DNA from: Terriglobales bacterium
GTDB lineage: Bacteria; Acidobacteriota; Terriglobia; Terriglobales; Acidobacteriaceae
Direction: 5' to 3'
Assembly: GCA_035561515.1 (NCBI GenBank)
Contig: DATMXP010000014.1
Span: forward strand, 62,001-126,000
Length of the DNA: 64,000 nt
The notes beneath the pieces were generated by a model. The model saw only the letters and a list, made by a program, of their open reading frames with translations. It was not told the origin of the DNA and searched no databases. The position numbers were made by a program, and so were the translations under genes. Every line of letters begins with the position of its first letter. Within the stretch, counting starts at the first letter, position 1. This document shows, one piece after another, positions 43,503 to 51,943 of this stretch.

Positions 43503-43567
43503 CCCCACCTTCACGTCCCGCTGTTTGGGACGTTAAGGGCCTGCCCTGAGCGAAGCCGAAGGGTGGG
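43503..43567. repeat. Hairpin element with a nested 24-base insertion
   Basis: Left arm CCCCACCTTC plus ACGTCCC (43503-43519), loop GCTGTTT, then GGGACGT (43527-43533) and TTAAGGG. The right arm is interrupted by a 19-base piece (43540-43558, CCTGCCCTGAGCGAAGCCG) flanked by a direct AAGGG duplication (43535-43539 and 43559-43563), after which TGGGAG completes the arm. The inner 7-bp stem could also act as a weak terminator of the array. Confidence 0.55.
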
Positions 43568-43668
43568 AGACCACCGCACTCCCTTCCCGGTGGGTTCTTC
43601 GACGCCTGACCGGTGACACCAATGACCGGGACTACCGCCGGCGTTCACACCGAACTCTTTCCCATTCA

Positions 43669-43707
43669 ACTCTCTGTGCCTCTGCGTCTCTGTGGTTATC
43701 TTTTTTG
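43669..43707. repeat. Interspersed ACCACAGAGAC-type motif
   Basis: The minus strand reads GATAACCACAGAGACGCAGA followed by GGCACAGAGAG. I recall this short, nearly tandem CAGAG-based motif as scattered in intergenic regions of many environmental bacteria, including Acidobacteriota, without an agreed function. Only one copy is seen in this window. Confidence 0.5.
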
Positions 43708-43928
43708 TTCTGTTTCGGCACTGCCTGCTCCGGAGCGTGTCAAGGGGGTCACCGCGCCCTTTTCCCCGCAACATCTTGAAAACACTCGCAAAATAAATTT
43801 CAGAACCTTGGCATGATGCCCCCGCCCAAATTGCTATTCTGAAAATGTAGGTAATGAATTGCCGACTGAGAGCCAATAGCTAATAGCTATAAGCAGTGAG
43901 CAGAACACAACATCTTGTACCCACAGCT

Positions 43929-44025
43929 AAGTTCTTTGTTATCAAATTGATAATGTAACTAGCTGCAAAATCAGTGACTTATAAGTGCTTTGTTTTCATA
44001 GTCCGTCGTGCAAGTGCTTTGTTTT
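43929..44025 (+). repeat. Three direct repeats AAGTGCTTTGTTTT
   Basis: Identical 14-mers AAGTGCTTTGTTTT at 43983-43996 and 44012-44025, with a two-mismatch copy AAGTTCTTTGTTAT at 43929-43942. Spacings start-to-start are 54 and 29 bases. Directly followed by a G-rich tract. Confidence 0.6.
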
Positions 44026-44131
44026 GTGACCTGGGAGGGGGTGGGGGGTACCTGACGGGGAACTTTGGCCGAATACAACATCTTGTGGTCAGACGAAAGC
44101 CGTTGCCGTAACGGGTTCTCAGATCACCCGA

Positions 44132-44812
44132 TTACAAATTGCCCGATTCTCGATTCTGGGTGTTCGCCACTGCATGCGCAACGAAGTCCAGGGTTGCCGC
44201 CTTCTGTGCCGCCAGCGCTTCCTTCCCCAGCGGATTGGGTTGGTCCATCGCCAGCGCAAACGGAATCGTGTTGAAGTAGTTCACGATCGATCCAACCATG
44301 CACACCAGGAATCCCGGCACGTCCATCTGCCGGAACTCACCCGACGCGATGCCGGTCTCCACCGTCTCGATCAGTTTGGCCCAGATCGGGACGAAGTAGT
44401 TCTGGGCAAAGCGCCTCAGGTGCGGAGACTTCTTCCGGCCCGACCGCATGAACTCGTACTGGATCAGCCGCGGTAGATGCGCCGACCGCGCCACGTAATC
44501 GAAGTGCGCCTCCACGTAGCGGGCCAATTTCTCCCGCGGAGGCCTCTCACCCGCCAGCGACTCCAGCAGGGTGTCCCGGAGCCCCTCCAGGATCGAGTCC
44601 ATCACCGCCCCGTAGAGAGATTCCTTGCTCCGGAAGTAGTAGTAGAGGAGCGCCTTATTCACCCCCGCCGCCCGGGCGATTGCATCCGTCCGCGCCCCGG
44701 CCACCCCCTCCGTGGCAAACTCCTCCAGCGCCGCCTTCAAAATCACAGCGCGCGTCTTCGCCGGGTCCCCCCGGCCCTTTGTCCTTGCGATTTTTTCGCC
44801 GGCCTTCGTCAC
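44132..44812 (-). CDS. TetR/AcrR family transcriptional regulator
   Basis: A 226-residue regulator. The N-terminal HTH is classical (TRAVILKAALEEFATEGVAGART, IARAAGVNKALLYYYFRSKESLY; about residues 18-70), followed by a helical ligand domain (TetR_C type: LARYVEAHFDYVARSAHLPRLIQYE). Its last residues (NRESGNL) are encoded by a short interspersed repeat, so the tail is probably not conserved. Divergent from a Kef-type antiporter; a perfect palindrome at 44821-44832 just ahead of its start is a likely operator, so autoregulation and control of the antiporter are plausible. Confidence 0.9.
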   Translation of the reverse strand: MTKAGEKIARTKGRGDPAKTRAVILKAALEEFATEGVAGARTDAIARAAGVNKALLYYYFRSKESLYGAVMDSILEGLRDTLLESLAGERPPREKLARYVEAHFDYVARSAHLPRLIQYEFMRSGRKKSPHLRRFAQNYFVPIWAKLIETVETGIASGEFRQMDVPGFLVCMVGSIVNYFNTIPFALAMDQPNPLGKEALAAQKAATLDFVAHAVANTQNRESGNL

Positions 44813-44820
44813 TTTTAATT

Positions 44821-44832
44821 AACCAGTTGGTT
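44821..44832. promoter_or_regulatory. Candidate TetR operator palindrome
   Basis: AACCA-GT-TGGTT, inverted repeat with 5-bp arms and flanking A/T, eight bases upstream of the tetR-like start in the divergent gap to the antiporter. Palindromes of this AAACCAACTGGTT kind are typical TetR-family operators. Confidence 0.5.
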
Positions 44833-44958
44833 TATACGCCCGGACCAACTTCGCCGCAAGCTGCTGCAGCAGCAGGAGCTTTGGAATTTCGTGGTCTCAC
44901 CTAAGGTTGTTGGAGTACAAATAAAGATTGCCCCTTAGTCCTCTAGTTCGACCGTAAG

Positions 44959-46167
44959 ATGCCTCACACTGCTGACATTTTCCTGCTGGAACTCTTTGCC
45001 ATCTTTGTTTGGGCGAAGGTCTTTGGTGAGATCTTTGAGCAGATCTCACTTCCCGGAGTTCTGGGCGAAATCCTCGCCGGAGTCATACTCGGTCCGCATC
45101 TCGCCGGACTTGTCCAGCCCAGCGAAACCGTCGTCTCCATCGCCGAAATCGGCGCCATTTTCCTGCTCTTTACCGTCGGACTCGAGACGCGCCCATCCGA
45201 CCTTATTAAGGTCGGCCGCGAAGCCCTCAACGTAGCCCTTGCCGGAATCGCCGTCCCCTTCGTCCTCGGCTTCGGATACCTCGCCGCCATTGGCGAACCG
45301 CGACACGAAGCCGTATTCGTCGCTGCCGCTATGGTCGCCACCAGCGTCGGAATCACCGCCCGCGTCATGAGCGACATGCACGTCCTGCACACGCATGTTG
45401 CCCGCATCATCCTCGGCGCGGCCGTGTTCGACGACATCCTTGGCATGGTCTTGCTGACCATCGTCACCGGCATGGCCACAGGCGCGGAATTCCAGTGGCT
45501 GCACATCATCGTGCTGGTCGCGGAGTCTATCGGCTTCGCGATCTTCATGATCTTCATCGGCCCCCGCATCGTGCGCCGCATGCGTCCCGGCCTGCAGCGG
45601 ATGAGCACCCACGACGCGCCGCTGATCCTCGCCTTGGCCATCTGCCTCGGCCTGTCGGTGCTCTCCACCAAGATCGGCATGGCCGCTATCATCGGCGCCT
45701 TCTTCGCCGGTTTGGTGTTCGCCGATTACGACCACGAATGGAAGATCAGCCCGCGCGCCCACGGCATCAACGAGTTCCTTGCCCCCTTCTTCTTCTTCGT
45801 CATGGGCTCGCGGTTGGATGTGAACCTGTTCACCAGGGAAGTGCTGATCATCGCGGTGGTCATCTCATTCCTGGCATTGGTCTCCAAGGTTGTGGGTTGT
45901 GGACTGCCAATCCTGAGGCGAAACGGCTGGAGGCAAGCCCTCCAGGTTGGTGTCGGCATGACGCCCCGCGGCGAGGTCGCCCTCATCGTTGCACTGATTG
46001 GGTTGCAGATGAACGTTATCTCCCAGCAGGCCTACGCGGTGGTCATCTTTATGACCGCCGTAACCACGATTGTGGCCCCTGTGGCGCTCCGGTACCTGTT
46101 CCGGGACGCCGGAACGGTCATTCCCAGCGAAATGGAGGAGGAAGTCAGCCGCAGTCCGCTGGGATAA
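44959..46167 (+). CDS. CPA2 family cation:proton antiporter (Kef/NapA-like)
   Basis: A 402-residue integral membrane protein with about 12 transmembrane helices and the Na_H_exchanger fold. Conserved pieces: LPGVLGEILAGVILGPHLAG, GAIFLLFTVGLET, ATSVGITARVMSD, GAAVFDDILGMVLLTIV with the Asp-Asp pair of electrogenic CPA2 transporters, and GMTPRGEVALIVAL. It exchanges Na+ or K+ for H+ across the inner membrane; ion choice is not predictable. No C-terminal TrkA-type regulatory domain is present. Divergent from the tetR-like gene. Confidence 0.9.
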   Translation: MPHTADIFLLELFAIFVWAKVFGEIFEQISLPGVLGEILAGVILGPHLAGLVQPSETVVSIAEIGAIFLLFTVGLETRPSDLIKVGREALNVALAGIAVPFVLGFGYLAAIGEPRHEAVFVAAAMVATSVGITARVMSDMHVLHTHVARIILGAAVFDDILGMVLLTIVTGMATGAEFQWLHIIVLVAESIGFAIFMIFIGPRIVRRMRPGLQRMSTHDAPLILALAICLGLSVLSTKIGMAAIIGAFFAGLVFADYDHEWKISPRAHGINEFLAPFFFFVMGSRLDVNLFTREVLIIAVVISFLALVSKVVGCGLPILRRNGWRQALQVGVGMTPRGEVALIVALIGLQMNVISQQAYAVVIFMTAVTTIVAPVALRYLFRDAGTVIPSEMEEEVSRSPLG

Positions 46168-46312
46168 AGGGGTAAGTTGTTGGCTGGCAATCGATTTTCC
46201 GGAAACCTTTTCCCGCAGCTAGCGTCCAAAGATTATGCCTGGCAGGGTAGCCGGTGAAATCCGGCTATAATGTAGCAACAGTTTGCCCGGCAGGCCTGGT
46301 CATCAGTAGCTC

Positions 46313-47539
46313 ATGTCTAAGACTCTCAAAGCGGTACTCCTTCTCTCTTCCGTAGCAGTTGTGGCTTTCATCGTAATCGGCGGGCTTCGCGTCAGCGCTG
46401 CGTCCAATGACGGCGCTTACCGCCAGCTTGGCGTGTTCAGCGAAGTTCTTTCGCGTATCCGGACGGAGTACGTGGAAGAGCCAAACATTCCGCAGGTGAC
46501 CGATGGCGCGCTGCACGGATTGCTGGAGTCTCTCGATGCCAATTCCAGCTACCTGACGCCAGAGGAATACAAGAAGCTCAAGGAACGCCAGAACGAGGGC
46601 AAGGGCAACATCGGCGCCACGATCTCGAAACGCTTCGGCTATGCGGCTGTCGTTTCCGTGCTGCCCGGAAGCGCCGCGGCGAAGTCGGGCGTAGAGACCG
46701 GAGACATCATTGAAGCAATCGAGGGCCGCAGTACCCGCGAGATGTCTCTGGCGGAGATCCAGGGGCTGCTAGCCGGACAGGTGGGATCGAACCTCAATGT
46801 TTCGATCGTGCGTGCTCGTCGCGCCGAGCCGTTGAAGGTCACTATCACTCGCGACCTAGTGAAGTATCCACCGGCAAGCGAGAAGATGCTGCAGGAGAAC
46901 ATCGGATACATCAAGGTCGACGCGCTTCCTAAAGGCGAATCGCAGCAGATTGCGGAAAAGATCAAGGGAGCGACTTCGCAGGGCGCGAAGAAACTGATTC
47001 TCGATCTGCGGGATACGTCCGACGGCGACATGAACGAGGGCATCGCAGCGGCGAACCTGTTCCTCGATCATGGAACCATCACCTACCTGCAGGGGCAGAA
47101 GTATCCGCGTGAAACGTTCACAGCCGATCCGAAGAAAGCCATCACCACGTTACCGGTAGTTGTGCTGGTGAACCGTGGGACGGGTGGCCCAGCGGAAGTG
47201 GTCGCCGCGGCGCTCCTGGAAAATGCACGCGCCGATGTGGTTGGCGACAAGACATTCGGAATCGGATCGATTCAGAAGGTAATCAATGTTCCTGACGGAT
47301 CGGCGCTGATCCTGTCGATCGCAAAGTACTACACGCCGAATGGCAAAGCGATTCAGGATACCGCGGTGACGCCGAACATTACCGTCGCGGAGAACGACGA
47401 CGACTTCGTGCTCCCCGATGAGGACGCACCGGAATCGACTCCGGAACCTGAACAGAAGAAGGTTCGCACTCTGGAGAACGACCAGCAATTGCAGCGGGCG
47501 ATCCAGGTTCTTCAAAACAAAGAGAAGAAAGCCGCCTGA
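46313..47539 (+). CDS. S41 (CtpA-like) peptidase homologue lacking the catalytic Ser and Lys
   Basis: A 408-residue C-terminal-processing-protease homologue: signal anchor (residues 7-27), an S41 N-terminal helical region, a PDZ domain (about 97-180) and the S41 core (about 185-360). The nucleophile motif, GTASASE in active members, reads GTGGPAE with Gly292 at the Ser position, and the base motif FGKG reads FGIG with Ile317 at the Lys position, 25 residues later as in active enzymes. The NPGG-type oxyanion segment is also changed (LDLRDTSDGD). The fold looks intact, so this is probably a pseudoprotease with a binding or scaffold role in the periplasm. A strong terminator follows, ahead of PBP1A. 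Confidence 0.85.
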   Translation: MSKTLKAVLLLSSVAVVAFIVIGGLRVSAASNDGAYRQLGVFSEVLSRIRTEYVEEPNIPQVTDGALHGLLESLDANSSYLTPEEYKKLKERQNEGKGNIGATISKRFGYAAVVSVLPGSAAAKSGVETGDIIEAIEGRSTREMSLAEIQGLLAGQVGSNLNVSIVRARRAEPLKVTITRDLVKYPPASEKMLQENIGYIKVDALPKGESQQIAEKIKGATSQGAKKLILDLRDTSDGDMNEGIAAANLFLDHGTITYLQGQKYPRETFTADPKKAITTLPVVVLVNRGTGGPAEVVAAALLENARADVVGDKTFGIGSIQKVINVPDGSALILSIAKYYTPNGKAIQDTAVTPNITVAENDDDFVLPDEDAPESTPEPEQKKVRTLENDQQLQRAIQVLQNKEKKAA

Positions 47540-47558
47540 TATAAGCAGTTCACTTGAG

Positions 47559-47581
47559 ATCGCGGGCCAAGTGCCCGCGAT
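47559..47581 (+). terminator. Rho-independent terminator after the S41 homologue
   Basis: Perfect 9-bp stem ATCGCGGGC (47559-47567) / GCCCGCGAT (47573-47581), a 5-base loop, then TTTGCTTTTT. Confidence 0.9.
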
Positions 47582-47671
47582 TTTGCTTTTTACCTAGAAG
47601 GAACGCCTCGCCGCCATGCCGTCTACAGCGTGCTATTCTGAACCTGCTCTGAGCCAGTTTCCAGAGAGACG

Positions 47672-49915
47672 ATGTCGATCCTAGCAGCAGAACCACCTCC
47701 GCCGATGGTCATCCGACGCCGGCGTTGGCTCAGCGTTCTCGCATTTTCCATCCTGGTGATTGCGGCAGCGGTAGTCGGCGCTACGGCGGGCGTGTTGCTG
47801 GTCTACACCACCGACTTGCCGGAAGTGTCGGAACTGGAACGGTACCGTCCGAGTTCGGTTACAGAACTTTACGACGATCAGGGCAAAGTCATTGGATCGT
47901 TCGCGCTGCAACGGCGCGTGGTCGTGAGCTACGACGACTTTCCGAAGGTCCTGCGCGAAGCCATTCTCTCGATTGAAGACAAAGACTTTTATCGTCACTG
48001 GGGCATCAACCTGTGGCGCGGCATTGGTGCTGCGTACTACGACCTGACAGCGGGAGCGCGAGTGCAAGGGGCGTCGACAATCACCATGCAGTTGGCGCGC
48101 AACTTGTACCTTTCGCCGGAGCGCAGTTTCCACCGAAAGCTGAACGAGATTCTGCTGTCGATGCAGATCGAGCGGCGTTTTACGAAAGCGCAGATCTTTA
48201 CCCTCTATGCCAACCAGATCTTTCTTGGTCACGGCGTTTACGGCTTCGAGGCCGGTGCACAGTACTACTTCAGCAAGCACGCTAAGGATCTGACGCTCGA
48301 GGAGGCGGCATTACTCGCAGGCCTTCCCAAAGGGCCCAGCGCATTTTCGCCGATTAACAATCCCGAGCGCGCACTGCGGCGTCGCAACCTGGTGATCAAC
48401 GCCATGCTGGAAGATGGGAAGATCACCGCCGCGGAAGCTGCCCGCGCGAAGAATTCTCCGGTGCGACTGCGCATCCAGAGCGATCCAAATTGGCTGGCAC
48501 CGTATTTCGTGGAGGAGATTCGCCGCTACCTCGAACGCAAGTACGGTACTGACGAAGTACACGAGCGAGGTCTGCGGGTGTACACGTCACTGAATACCGG
48601 CTTGCAGATGGCAGCGAACCAGGCGGTGCTCGATGCGCTCGCAGCTTACGAGCGGCGTCACGGGTGGAAGGGCGTTCTTCCCAATGCAATTGCAGAGGGA
48701 GTTGATCTGGCGAAGTACGACCATCCGGATTGGGACAAACCAATCCGCGTCGGCACTTACGTACATGGCTTGGTGACAGACGTTGCTCCGGACCAGGTTC
48801 ACGTGCGTTTCGGGGTATACACCTCGACGCTGACGCTTGCGGACATGGCATGGACGAAGCGCAAGGGTTACGAGGAGATCCTGTCGAAAGGCGACGTGGT
48901 GTATCTAAAGGTGACGTCGCTCTCATCGGAGGGGCAGGCGAAGGCGACACTGGAACAAGATTCCGGAGCGCAAGGAGCGCTGCTGGCACTGGACAACGCA
49001 ACCGGTGACGTAAAGGCGCTCGTGGGAGGACGCAACTTCGATCTGTCGAAGTTCAACCGTGCTACGCAGGCGTATCGTCAGGTCGGATCGTCGTTTAAGC
49101 CGTTTGTTTACGCGGCTGCCGTCGAACAGGACGGAGCGACTCCCGACGACGTCATCCTGGATGCGCCGGTGACATTCGCGACCGCGTCGGGCGCGTGGTC
49201 ACCGAGAAACTACGACGGCAAGTTCGAAGGCAACATTACATTGCGGCGGGCGCTAGCGCAGTCACGCAACGTTCCGGCGGTAAAAACTGCCGCGAAGGTC
49301 GGCATCAAGACTGTCATCGATTACGCACGCAAGTTCGGTATCACATCACAGATTCCGCCGGTGTTGCCGGTTGCGCTCGGATCAGCCGACCTGACGCTGA
49401 CGGAGCAGGTGAGCGCGTTCACGGCATTTCCCAACGATGGTGTCCGCGTAGTACCCCGCTACATCCGCAAGGTTGAAGACTATAACGGGCGCGTGCTGGA
49501 ACAGAATTACCCCGAAGCGAAAGATGTGATTTCGGTGAATACTGCTCGCACACTAACCGCAATGTTGCGCGAAGTGGTACTACATGGGACCGGATTCCAG
49601 GCTTCGAAGCTCAACCATCCACTGGCGGGGAAGACGGGAACGACAAACGATTACACCGACGCATGGTTCGTAGGGTTTTCTCCGTCGATCACCTGCGGGG
49701 TGTGGATCGGGTTCGACGAAAAGAGATCGCTTGGCGAAAAAGAGACTGGCGCACAGGCAGCTTTGCCGGCGTGGGTCGAATTCATGAAAGTGGCTATCCA
49801 AGGTCATGAGAACGAGCAGTTCCCGGAGGCGCCGAAGCCCGAGAAAGCTGCCAACCCAGTGGCGCGCAAAGTGGATACTCCAGACTTCCGTCCGGGTGAC
49901 GGCGAAGCGCACTAA
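47672..49915 (+). CDS. Penicillin-binding protein 1A family, bifunctional glycosyltransferase/transpeptidase
   Basis: Polymerises lipid II into glycan strands and crosslinks stem peptides. The 747-residue protein has a transmembrane anchor (about residues 19-46), a GT51 domain with catalytic Glu102 (SIEDKDFYRHWG) and QGASTITMQLARNLYL, and a transpeptidase domain with SSFK (473-476), SRN near residue 531 and KTGTTND (from Lys654). The tail is short and Pro/Lys-rich. Length and domain order match class A PBPs of the PBP1A/PbpF type. Confidence 0.93.
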   Translation: MSILAAEPPPPMVIRRRRWLSVLAFSILVIAAAVVGATAGVLLVYTTDLPEVSELERYRPSSVTELYDDQGKVIGSFALQRRVVVSYDDFPKVLREAILSIEDKDFYRHWGINLWRGIGAAYYDLTAGARVQGASTITMQLARNLYLSPERSFHRKLNEILLSMQIERRFTKAQIFTLYANQIFLGHGVYGFEAGAQYYFSKHAKDLTLEEAALLAGLPKGPSAFSPINNPERALRRRNLVINAMLEDGKITAAEAARAKNSPVRLRIQSDPNWLAPYFVEEIRRYLERKYGTDEVHERGLRVYTSLNTGLQMAANQAVLDALAAYERRHGWKGVLPNAIAEGVDLAKYDHPDWDKPIRVGTYVHGLVTDVAPDQVHVRFGVYTSTLTLADMAWTKRKGYEEILSKGDVVYLKVTSLSSEGQAKATLEQDSGAQGALLALDNATGDVKALVGGRNFDLSKFNRATQAYRQVGSSFKPFVYAAAVEQDGATPDDVILDAPVTFATASGAWSPRNYDGKFEGNITLRRALAQSRNVPAVKTAAKVGIKTVIDYARKFGITSQIPPVLPVALGSADLTLTEQVSAFTAFPNDGVRVVPRYIRKVEDYNGRVLEQNYPEAKDVISVNTARTLTAMLREVVLHGTGFQASKLNHPLAGKTGTTNDYTDAWFVGFSPSITCGVWIGFDEKRSLGEKETGAQAALPAWVEFMKVAIQGHENEQFPEAPKPEKAANPVARKVDTPDFRPGDGEAH

Positions 49916-49931
49916 GCACCAGCCGTTTCCC

Positions 49932-51056
49932 TCAGTTTCGTGCAAACAATGCTTCCCAACCCTCTCGCGGCATCAGCGGTTTGCTTGCGACCTGGAGATT
50001 CGTTTCCACATGGCGTTTGCTGCCCATCCCGACAAGTGACGTAGTCAGGTTGGTAGCGGAGCGCGCGAACTGGATCGCGGCTTCGGAGTCGGTGTCAGAG
50101 CCAAGAATTTGCTTCAACTGCTCCGGTAATCCCGAGGTGAGATTTCCCTGATGCAGCGTCCCGCTGCCGACAACTGCTACTCCGAACTCTGGAGCGTGCG
50201 TCAGCAAGGATGCGTTGGCGCCGTCACGCGACTGGTTTGCGTAAGCATAGGCCTCAAGCATTGCCAGGTTGAAAGGCAACTGCACGAAGCGGAAGTGATG
50301 GTCCTTGCCAGCCACCTGCGTCGCGATTTGTACGAAGTGCTCGACGGAGAGATGCGAGCGATCAGCCGGATTGGCACGAAAGCCGTTCCAGGTAGCGGCG
50401 CCATAGTAGCGGATGCGATTGTCGGAGACAGCGCGCTCGAGCATTTCGAAAGCCGTACGAAGGCGCGAGTAGAACAGCTCGCGCGACACGTGGCTGAGTT
50501 GTGATTCAGGGTTGTGGACGTAAAAGACATCGAGAGTCTGCAGGCCGAGGTTGCGGCGACTGCGCTCGATCTGGTCGGAAAGGTAGCGCGGATTCATGCA
50601 GTGAGATCCGCCGACGATTTCCCCGGCGGGCGCGAGGCCGCTCTCGATGTATTCGCGCCGCAAGTAGGAGACGGCGTCGCGGGGCATGTCGGTGTCAAAG
50701 GGCAGATAGCCGGCCTTCGTGCAGACGAGCACTTCATCCCGCGAAACGGTTCCGGCGGCGACCGCCTGGCGAAGGGCTTCTCCGAGATTTCTCTCGGAGC
50801 GCTGATGACGGTAATTGATGGCAGTGTCTAGTACGTTGATGCCGGATCCTATCGCCGCGAGTAGAGCTGCTGTGTAGGCAACATCGGCTTCGGCCGTGGG
50901 ATCACCGAGATAGGTTCCGATGCCGATCGAGGAGAGCCAAAGATCTCCGGCCGCTGGGACACCGGGAGCATGTCGGTAAAAGCCCGCGTTGGCGAGATCT
51001 GTGAATCGGGAGCGAAAACGAGAGGTGCCTTCGGGCGTAGCGAAGCCGGCGATCAT
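49932..51056 (-). CDS. Aldo/keto reductase
   Basis: A 374-residue NAD(P)H-dependent oxidoreductase of the AKR TIM-barrel family. The catalytic tetrad is visible: Asp and Tyr in VLDTAINYRHQRSE, Lys in VLVCTKAGYLP and His in DVFYVHNPE. The cofactor end SLVGMGSKRHVETNL is family-like. It has an extra segment between the Lys and His motifs (SYLRREYIESGLAPAGEIVGG) compared with short AKRs. Substrate unknown. Stops 16 bases from PBP1A, convergent. Confidence 0.88.
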   Translation of the reverse strand: MIAGFATPEGTSRFRSRFTDLANAGFYRHAPGVPAAGDLWLSSIGIGTYLGDPTAEADVAYTAALLAAIGSGINVLDTAINYRHQRSERNLGEALRQAVAAGTVSRDEVLVCTKAGYLPFDTDMPRDAVSYLRREYIESGLAPAGEIVGGSHCMNPRYLSDQIERSRRNLGLQTLDVFYVHNPESQLSHVSRELFYSRLRTAFEMLERAVSDNRIRYYGAATWNGFRANPADRSHLSVEHFVQIATQVAGKDHHFRFVQLPFNLAMLEAYAYANQSRDGANASLLTHAPEFGVAVVGSGTLHQGNLTSGLPEQLKQILGSDTDSEAAIQFARSATNLTTSLVGMGSKRHVETNLQVASKPLMPREGWEALFARN

Positions 51057-51238
51057 CCGGTTAGTGTAGCAATGCAGCAGCGGGATCTGAGAATCCGGAA
51101 CTGCACCGCGCGCGAGTCGGCAAACTTTGGCTGTGGCTGCGCATCTCTCCTTGCGTAGGGTAAAGCTTGTCTGAGGTGGGCAGTCCTCTTTGCGACACGA
51201 GGCCGCTCCTCGGCAATCCCCAAGTCCAAGGAGGCAGT

Positions 51239-51493
51239 ATGAAGTCGTTCTTGATGGGTCTGGGCATCGGCGTTGGCCTGGGTGTGCTGTTCGCTCCGAT
51301 GAGCGGCGAGGAAACGCGCAGCCGTCTTTCGGAAACTGCGAGTGATCTGGCCGATTCGGCCCGCGACACGGTGGAACAGGGCCGCGACCGTATGCAGCGT
51401 GGCGTCAGCGCCATTCGTAGCGCAACGGATCGCATGACCGGCAGCAGCATCGGCGAAACGCGTCCGACGGGAACGGAAACGTCGACGTTGTAA
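51239..51493 (+). CDS. YtxH-like small membrane-associated protein
   Basis: An 84-residue protein with an N-terminal Gly-rich hydrophobic helix (MKSFLMGLGIGVGLGVLFAP) then an Arg/Glu/Ser-rich helical tail, the layout of the YtxH/GvpP-like family associated with stress. The start at 51239 has AAGGAGG with good spacing; a longer in-frame start at 51167 is not needed. Terminator follows. Confidence 0.75.
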   Translation: MKSFLMGLGIGVGLGVLFAPMSGEETRSRLSETASDLADSARDTVEQGRDRMQRGVSAIRSATDRMTGSSIGETRPTGTETSTL

Positions 51494-51518
51494 TAAAAGC
51501 GGTTCAGCAGAACAAACG

Positions 51519-51539
51519 TGGCAGCCGAAATGGCTGCCA
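51519..51539 (+). terminator. Rho-independent terminator after the YtxH-like gene
   Basis: Perfect 8-bp stem TGGCAGCC (51519-51526) / GGCTGCCA (51532-51539) with a GAAAT loop, followed by TTTTGTTTTG. Confidence 0.88.
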
Positions 51540-51563
51540 TTTTGTTTTGGCCCGACGAGGTTG

Positions 51564-51749
51564 CTACTTCTGCAGCGGGCGGAGGAAGTCTTCCGAAGAC
51601 ATCGGAGGAACCAGGCGCTGGAGTTTTTCGAGAACAGCACGCTTGTCGCCTTCGTTCTTTGCGGCTTTGTAGTGCCGGCGCAGTGTACTGATTTTGCGGG
51701 CGCGCGCCCAGCGACGCCGGATTTCGCTCTTACGGGTGGGTGTGGTCAT
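51564..51749 (-). CDS. Small basic protein (DUF6800-like)
   Basis: A 61-residue, strongly basic helical protein (TRKSEIRRRWARARKISTLRR then YKAAKNEGDKRAVLEKLQRL) ending MSSEDFLRPLQK. It resembles a set of small uncharacterised basic proteins that I recall as DUF6800, with moderate certainty. Start 51749 has AGGAG five bases upstream; a start at 51821 is less likely. Possibly nucleic-acid or ribosome associated, judging only by charge. Confidence 0.55.
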   Translation of the reverse strand: MTTPTRKSEIRRRWARARKISTLRRHYKAAKNEGDKRAVLEKLQRLVPPMSSEDFLRPLQK

Positions 51750-51943
51750 ACAGTCTCCTGTCGAAATGAGTACGTGAATAGATTCAGGCATTCCTCGCAT
51801 TCCGGTCAACCATGCTGTCACACGGGTCCAAAGTGACAGGATTTTGTGTTACCTGAGTACCCCAGATTACCTCTGTACTGTTGTGAGTTGAATGATGTAA
51901 CTCCATTATGAGTTGGCGCATCAGATGAGGTGCGAGAACAAAG

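Larger units (their letters stand above)
43447..44131. other. Repeat-rich intergenic region, no gene seen
   Basis: About 685 bases without a credible gene between the Rhs-tip array and the tetR-like gene. It holds several unrelated interspersed motifs packed together: a nested hairpin (43503-43567), an ACCACAGAGAC-type element (43669-43707), a TAGCTAATAGCTA stretch near 43880, three AAGTGCTTTGTTTT-type repeats (43929-44025), two copies of ACAACATCTTGT (43907-43918 and 44075-44086) and a G-rich tract (GGGAGGGGGTGGGGGG, about 44033). Such clusters mark recombination-prone ends of genomic islands. Confidence 0.6.

Noticed and set aside
43929-44025. CRISPR array
   Set aside because: Only three short, unevenly spaced repeats of 14 bases and no cas genes.
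43907-44086. ACAACATCTTGT pair as NrdR boxes
   Set aside because: The spacing is far from the usual helical-turn spacing, the match is partial and no ribonucleotide reductase gene is nearby.
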